A stretch of 64,000 nucleotides of DNA from Lachnospiraceae bacterium. GTDB taxonomy: Bacteria; Bacillota; Clostridia; Lachnospirales; Lachnospiraceae. Positions within the stretch are counted from its first letter, which is position 1; the number at the start of each line of letters is the position of its first letter. Shown one piece after another: positions 60,168-64,000 of this stretch. Where the stretch lies: assembly GCA_910574285.1 (NCBI GenBank), contig CAJTAL010000019.1:1-64000 (forward strand), read 5' to 3'. Made by a program: the position numbers and the translations under genes. The notes beneath the pieces were generated by a model. That model was given only the letters and a program-made list of their open reading frames with translations, was not told the DNA's origin and made no database searches.

Positions 60168-60384
60168 TTTATCAGTGTACTGAATCAGACTTATAAAAAT
60201 ATCGAAATAATCGTAGTTGACGACGGAGTCATAGATGGTACATTGAAGATGATAGAGTTATTTAAACATCGGAGGTATGGAAGTTTTAAAATAAGACCAT
60301 AGAGGTGTCAATGTAACCAGGAATTTTGGGCGTTGTGAAAGGCGAATTTGTTGCATTTCAGGACGGTAATAGTATGAGCATTTA
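60168..60384 (+). pseudogene. Family 2 glycosyltransferase remnant
   Basis: SVLNQTYKNIEIIVVDDG in one frame and GEFVAFQDGNS in another are the nucleotide-sugar-binding start of a GT2 enzyme, broken by frameshifts and stops. The full gene is absent. Confidence 0.65.
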
Positions 60385-60418
60385 ACGTGGAGCATATGAA
60401 ATAAAAGGAGTAAATAAA

Positions 60419-61648
60419 ATGATATCAATTATTATGCCTACTTATAATCGTGCGTATATTATTGAGCGAGCTATAAAAAGCGTGTTAGATCAAACATATA
60501 ATAATTGGGAACTTATTATTGTAGATGATGCATCAGAAGATAATACTACACAGATCATTCAAAAATATTTATGTAGTCAAATTCGTTATCATTTAAATGT
60601 TGAAAATATAGGTGCGAATGAGTCACGTAATATAGGGGCAAAAATTGCAAAGGGAGATTTTTTGACATTTTTGGACAGTGATAATTATTGGCCCCAAAAT
60701 AGGCTAGAATTACAGATAAAAAAGATGAAGGTCTGTACTCTTGATAAAGCTTTTTTATATGGAAAGACAAAGATTATAGATAGAAATGTTATAAAAATAG
60801 TACCGGAAGAAAAATTAACAACAAATGAGTTGAGAAAAACAGAGCTTTATACAAATGTGATTGATACAAATACTATTATGATACAAAGAGATTTGTTTTG
60901 GAAGATCGGTGGATTTGAAAAGAACCTGCCACGTTTACAGGATTGGGAATTTGTGCTTCGCATGCTTTTTGATTTTCAATTAGAAGGGATAGGAAGTGAA
61001 GAATGTCTTAGTTTTAATGAAATTCAAGATAATAGTATAGGAAGAAACCACTCGGCATTGATAGAGGCGGCATGTTTTTTATATAAAAAATATATGTATA
61101 GGTATTTAGATAGCCAGACAGTAATCCAACAATTACTTGGATTTTTATATGAAAAATGTGAAAGGGAAGAAGTGGCTGAAAATACAATAGTAGAAATATG
61201 TACTAAAAATCTTGAATATTTTTTTGTATTATTAAGATGTTTGAAGAAAGAAAGATATCAATATAAAATAAGCTATGATATGGAAAATCTTTTATATGAA
61301 TGGCATATAAAGAATTTAAATAGCCAAGAAGGAACTTTGTTTTCTAAATATTTTAATGAAAGGAGTGAAATAAAGACGATAGCGATCTATGGCTTAGGGA
61401 AATTGGGGACACTTTTTTATAATGAGATAAAAGAACTTCCTGTAAAAATTAAGTATGGAATTGATGTGAAAAAACAAGAATTTGAAACATTATTAGTCAA
61501 GCATCCAGAAGATTCTTTTGAAAATGTTGATTGGATAGTAGTTACAGTAATGAAAGATGCAACTAAAATAAAAGAGAATTTAGGAAAAAAATATGATGGG
61601 AAAATAGTAATTTTAGAAGAACTAATTTATGATTCCTACATAGAATAA
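60419..61648 (+). CDS. GT2 glycosyltransferase fused to the small Rossmann domain
   Basis: 409 residues. The first 220 form a GT-A fold: SIIMPTYNRAYIIERAIKSV, WELIIVDDASEDN and the metal-binding FLDSDN (DxD-type). After a helical linker the C-terminus from about residue 315 is the IAIYGLGKLGTLFYNEI Rossmann domain seen in four other genes here. It probably adds a sugar to the surface glycan in the cytoplasm. AAAGGAG lies upstream. The transferred sugar is unknown. Confidence 0.82.
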   Translation: MISIIMPTYNRAYIIERAIKSVLDQTYNNWELIIVDDASEDNTTQIIQKYLCSQIRYHLNVENIGANESRNIGAKIAKGDFLTFLDSDNYWPQNRLELQIKKMKVCTLDKAFLYGKTKIIDRNVIKIVPEEKLTTNELRKTELYTNVIDTNTIMIQRDLFWKIGGFEKNLPRLQDWEFVLRMLFDFQLEGIGSEECLSFNEIQDNSIGRNHSALIEAACFLYKKYMYRYLDSQTVIQQLLGFLYEKCEREEVAENTIVEICTKNLEYFFVLLRCLKKERYQYKISYDMENLLYEWHIKNLNSQEGTLFSKYFNERSEIKTIAIYGLGKLGTLFYNEIKELPVKIKYGIDVKKQEFETLLVKHPEDSFENVDWIVVTVMKDATKIKENLGKKYDGKIVILEELIYDSYIE

Positions 61649-61686
61649 TAATTAATTTAAAATAGATAAGGGTTTTGAGGTGATTC

Positions 61687-63216
61687 ATGAAAGTATTGGC
61701 AATGTATTTACCGCAGTTTCATAGAGTAAAAGAAAATGATGAATGGTGGGGAGAAGGATTTACGGAATGGGTATCTGTAAAAGATGCGGAACCGTTTTTT
61801 GATGGGCATTATCAGCCTAGAATTCCGCAAGATCAAAACTATTATGATTTGATGGACAAAGACACTATGGTATGGCAATCCTCATTAATGAAAAAGTATA
61901 AGATTGACGGGGTATGTATGTATCATTACTGGTTTAAACATGGAAGACAAATTTTAGAGAAACCAGCCCAAAATCTGCTACAGTGGAAAGAAATTGATAT
62001 GCCCTTTTGTTTTTGTTGGGCGAATGAGACATGGGCTCGTTCTTGGAGTAGGATTCAGAATAAAAATGTCTGGTCAGCAGTCCGTGAGCAGGATAAAAAT
62101 GAAGATAAAAATGGGATATTACTTGAGCAGGATTACGGAAACGAAGCCCAGTGGAGACAGCATTTCGAGTACTTACTTCCCTTTTTTAAGGATGAACGGT
62201 ACATAAAAGTTGAAGACAAGCCTTTGTTTTTAATATATAAAGAGTCAGAAATCTCCTGTTTGCCTGAAATGCTGGAGTGTTGGAAGAAATTAGCCGAGAT
62301 GAACGGACTCAAGGGTATTTATATTATAGGAGCCGGAGAAAATACAGATAAAAGATATGGAATAGATGCAAAATTACATCATCAACCGTCTAAAAGTATA
62401 AAGCAAATATCGGCAATGCATACGTTTAAAGGCAGGCATGATATTAATGTCTGGGATTATAAGGAAATTTGGGAAAAAATTTTAAACGAAGAGCCGGTAG
62501 GTAAAGTATATTTTGAGGGATTTGTGGGTTATGACGATACTCCGAGACGTGGCGAAAAAGGTAGTATTGTGTTCAATACTACACCAGAAACATTTTCATA
62601 CTATCTGGCAGAGTTAATGGCAAAAAGTGCAGCGCGTCAAAATGACATAGTATTTGTCAATGCATGGAATGAATGGGGAGAAGGAATGTATCTGGAGCCG
62701 GATGAAAGACAGGGGGAAGAGTACTTGAATGCAGTTTTATATGCAAAGACACATTATAGTCATTTGATTGATAAGTATACAGAAAAGAATGAGGAGAGAA
62801 CAGAAGGAAAATTACGGCAGATAGAGGAACTAAATAAAGTAATAAATAAAAGTGATTGCTATTTACAGTTGCTTGATCGATGGATGGAATTGCGTGAAAA
62901 GGGATGTTCATTAACAGAGAAGTTATATGAAGCTGGATATAGAAAGATAGCCGTGTATGGATATGGGATTTTAGGCAGGCATTTTAGGAATGAATGTATT
63001 CAAAGTAAAGTCACGGTAGAATATATCATTGACCGTCAAAAGGAGGGGATCCATACAAACGTACCAGTATATTTGCCGGAAGAAGTATTTCCGGAGGTAG
63101 AACTTATGGTGGTAACGGCGGTTTATGATTATGATGAGATTTATAAAAAACTAAAGGAAAAAAATGATTGTAGAGTGATCTCATTAGAAACGCTTATATT
63201 TGAAGAAGAACTGTGA
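61687..63216 (+). CDS. WbsX-like (GH99-type) glycan enzyme fused to the small Rossmann domain
   Basis: 509 residues. Residues 1-370 match the WbsX family found in O-antigen and capsule clusters (LAMYLPQFHRVKENDEWWGE, CMYHYWFKHGRQ, FCFCWANETWAR, FVNAWNEWGEGMYLEPDE). The Glu residues of NAWNEWGEG are typical of the GH99-like barrel. Whether it transfers or hydrolyses is not settled for the family. The C-terminal 110 residues are the IAVYGYGILGRHFRNE Rossmann domain. Confidence 0.82.
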   Translation: MKVLAMYLPQFHRVKENDEWWGEGFTEWVSVKDAEPFFDGHYQPRIPQDQNYYDLMDKDTMVWQSSLMKKYKIDGVCMYHYWFKHGRQILEKPAQNLLQWKEIDMPFCFCWANETWARSWSRIQNKNVWSAVREQDKNEDKNGILLEQDYGNEAQWRQHFEYLLPFFKDERYIKVEDKPLFLIYKESEISCLPEMLECWKKLAEMNGLKGIYIIGAGENTDKRYGIDAKLHHQPSKSIKQISAMHTFKGRHDINVWDYKEIWEKILNEEPVGKVYFEGFVGYDDTPRRGEKGSIVFNTTPETFSYYLAELMAKSAARQNDIVFVNAWNEWGEGMYLEPDERQGEEYLNAVLYAKTHYSHLIDKYTEKNEERTEGKLRQIEELNKVINKSDCYLQLLDRWMELREKGCSLTEKLYEAGYRKIAVYGYGILGRHFRNECIQSKVTVEYIIDRQKEGIHTNVPVYLPEEVFPEVELMVVTAVYDYDEIYKKLKEKNDCRVISLETLIFEEEL

Positions 63217-63272
63217 TTGGCAGAACGTGATGTCAGAATTGACCTGAAAGAACGAAAAGGGGAATGATTGAT

Positions 63273-64000
63273 ATGTTAATTAGCATCATTATGCCTGTAT
63301 ACAATAACGAAAAATATTTTCCATTAGCGGTAAAAAGTATTTTAGAACAGAGTTATACGGATTTCGAGTTAATTATTATTGATGATGGATCGACAGACAG
63401 AACATCTATAATTGCTGATGAACTCGCAGCGAAGGATGATCGGATCAGAGTCATACATCAAAGTAATCAGTGGATTTATGCCAGTTTTAACAGAGGAATT
63501 GAAGAGGCAGAAGGAGACTATATTTATATTGTAAATTCGGATGATCGACTACGGCACGGAAGTCTGGCATTGATGGCTGAAAAAGTCCACAGATACAGAC
63601 CGGATGTTATTTGGACAAAAGTTCTCATGCATGAATGTGATGAAGAACAGAACGTGATATCTTATAATTTGTTCAAATTGGATGAATGGGTAAAAGAAGA
63701 GATATATTGTCCGGATAAAGATTCTGTGCGTAAAATATGGCCATTTTTACTTGCCAGTTCCCTGGCACAAAACCAGGCTAATTTGTATCGAAGAGAACTG
63801 TTGAACAAACATAAATTCAGGAATGATGTGTACGGTGCAGATACATTATTTAATATTAGTATTGCATCAGAAGTAGAGTCAGCCATTATTATGAAGGAAC
63901 CGGTATATGATTTTTTTGTTTACCGTAAAGAAGGCATGAATGCATCTGTCGGAAGGTTTTATCCATATGAACATGAGATGTTTAATGAGATACATTTAGA
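63273..64000 (+). CDS. GT2 glycosyltransferase, truncated by the window edge
   Basis: At least 242 codons, still open at the edge. It starts LISIIMPVYNNEKYFPLAVK and has the GT-A features FELIIIDDGSTDRTS and IVNSDDRLRHGS. An AAAAGGGGA lies before the ATG at 63273, with an alternative ATG at 63264 in frame. It follows the WbsX-like gene by 56 bp and is probably in the same operon. Whether it too ends in the Rossmann domain cannot be seen. Confidence 0.8.
   Translation, partial: MLISIIMPVYNNEKYFPLAVKSILEQSYTDFELIIIDDGSTDRTSIIADELAAKDDRIRVIHQSNQWIYASFNRGIEEAEGDYIYIVNSDDRLRHGSLALMAEKVHRYRPDVIWTKVLMHECDEEQNVISYNLFKLDEWVKEEIYCPDKDSVRKIWPFLLASSLAQNQANLYRRELLNKHKFRNDVYGADTLFNISIASEVESAIIMKEPVYDFFVYRKEGMNASVGRFYPYEHEMFNEIHL

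Overview
The window looks like chromosome of a gut-type Lachnospiraceae (Bacillota, Clostridia). The support is indirect: AGGAGG-type ribosome binding sites, sugar-uptake operons under LacI-type regulators, an inositol (iol) cluster, an LplB/YtcP-type oligosaccharide transporter beside a GH32 fructosidase, Rpn/YhgA and TnpW-type mobile genes, and a low-GC surface-glycan locus. No rRNA gene is present, so the genus cannot be fixed.

Layout. 1-5365: ribose operon rbsK-rbsD-rbsA-rbsC-rbsB with promoter and terminator. 5366-8820: single genes (MBL hydrolase, AT-rich AAA ATPase/nuclease, NifX-like protein). 8825-17045: fructan/sucrose-type locus (YesL, LacI regulator, ABC transporter, GH32). 17250-20073: sugar acetyltransferase, methyltransferase, LysR regulator. 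20186-25012: a graveyard of mobile elements (integrase, IS66 and XRE fragments, a JAB/RadC-like gene with a small partner, a hicA-hicB toxin-antitoxin pair, an integrase tail). Its right-hand part, 22379-24937, lies between a tRNA-Pro and a 30-bp copy of that tRNA's 3' end. 25127-28165: dapB, ybjQ and a TarI/TarJ-like pair. 28435-35365: inositol genes iolE, iolG, a LacI regulator, a second iolG-type gene, iolI and iolH. 35212-40343: repeat-rich decayed zone with four copies of a hairpin element, two Rpn/YhgA nucleases, TnpW and DnaC remnants, a broken relB/relE pair and a Crp/Fnr gene with an in-frame stop. 40420-43740: MATE exporter and a TnpB-like protein. 44202-47581: three secreted or anchored surface proteins. 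47839-64000: surface-glycan or conjugate biosynthesis locus of much lower GC, open at the right edge.

Most notable points. (1) The TnpB-like protein at 42156-43469 has an intact frame and zinc ribbon, but by eye all three RuvC catalytic acids are replaced. This would fit a nuclease-dead, RNA-guided regulator, and a structured non-coding stretch follows it. (2) The glycan locus combines an aminotransferase, two ATP-grasp ligases, a BCCT transporter and a LysA-like decarboxylase in near-overlapping order, followed by a WecF-like transferase. (3) A small Rossmann 'YGxG' domain recurs in five proteins of that locus. (4) The three surface genes form one unit, and two of them share a DPxEM module. 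(5) The hairpin repeat family at 35212-39680 marks repeated recombination around the TnpB and nuclease genes.
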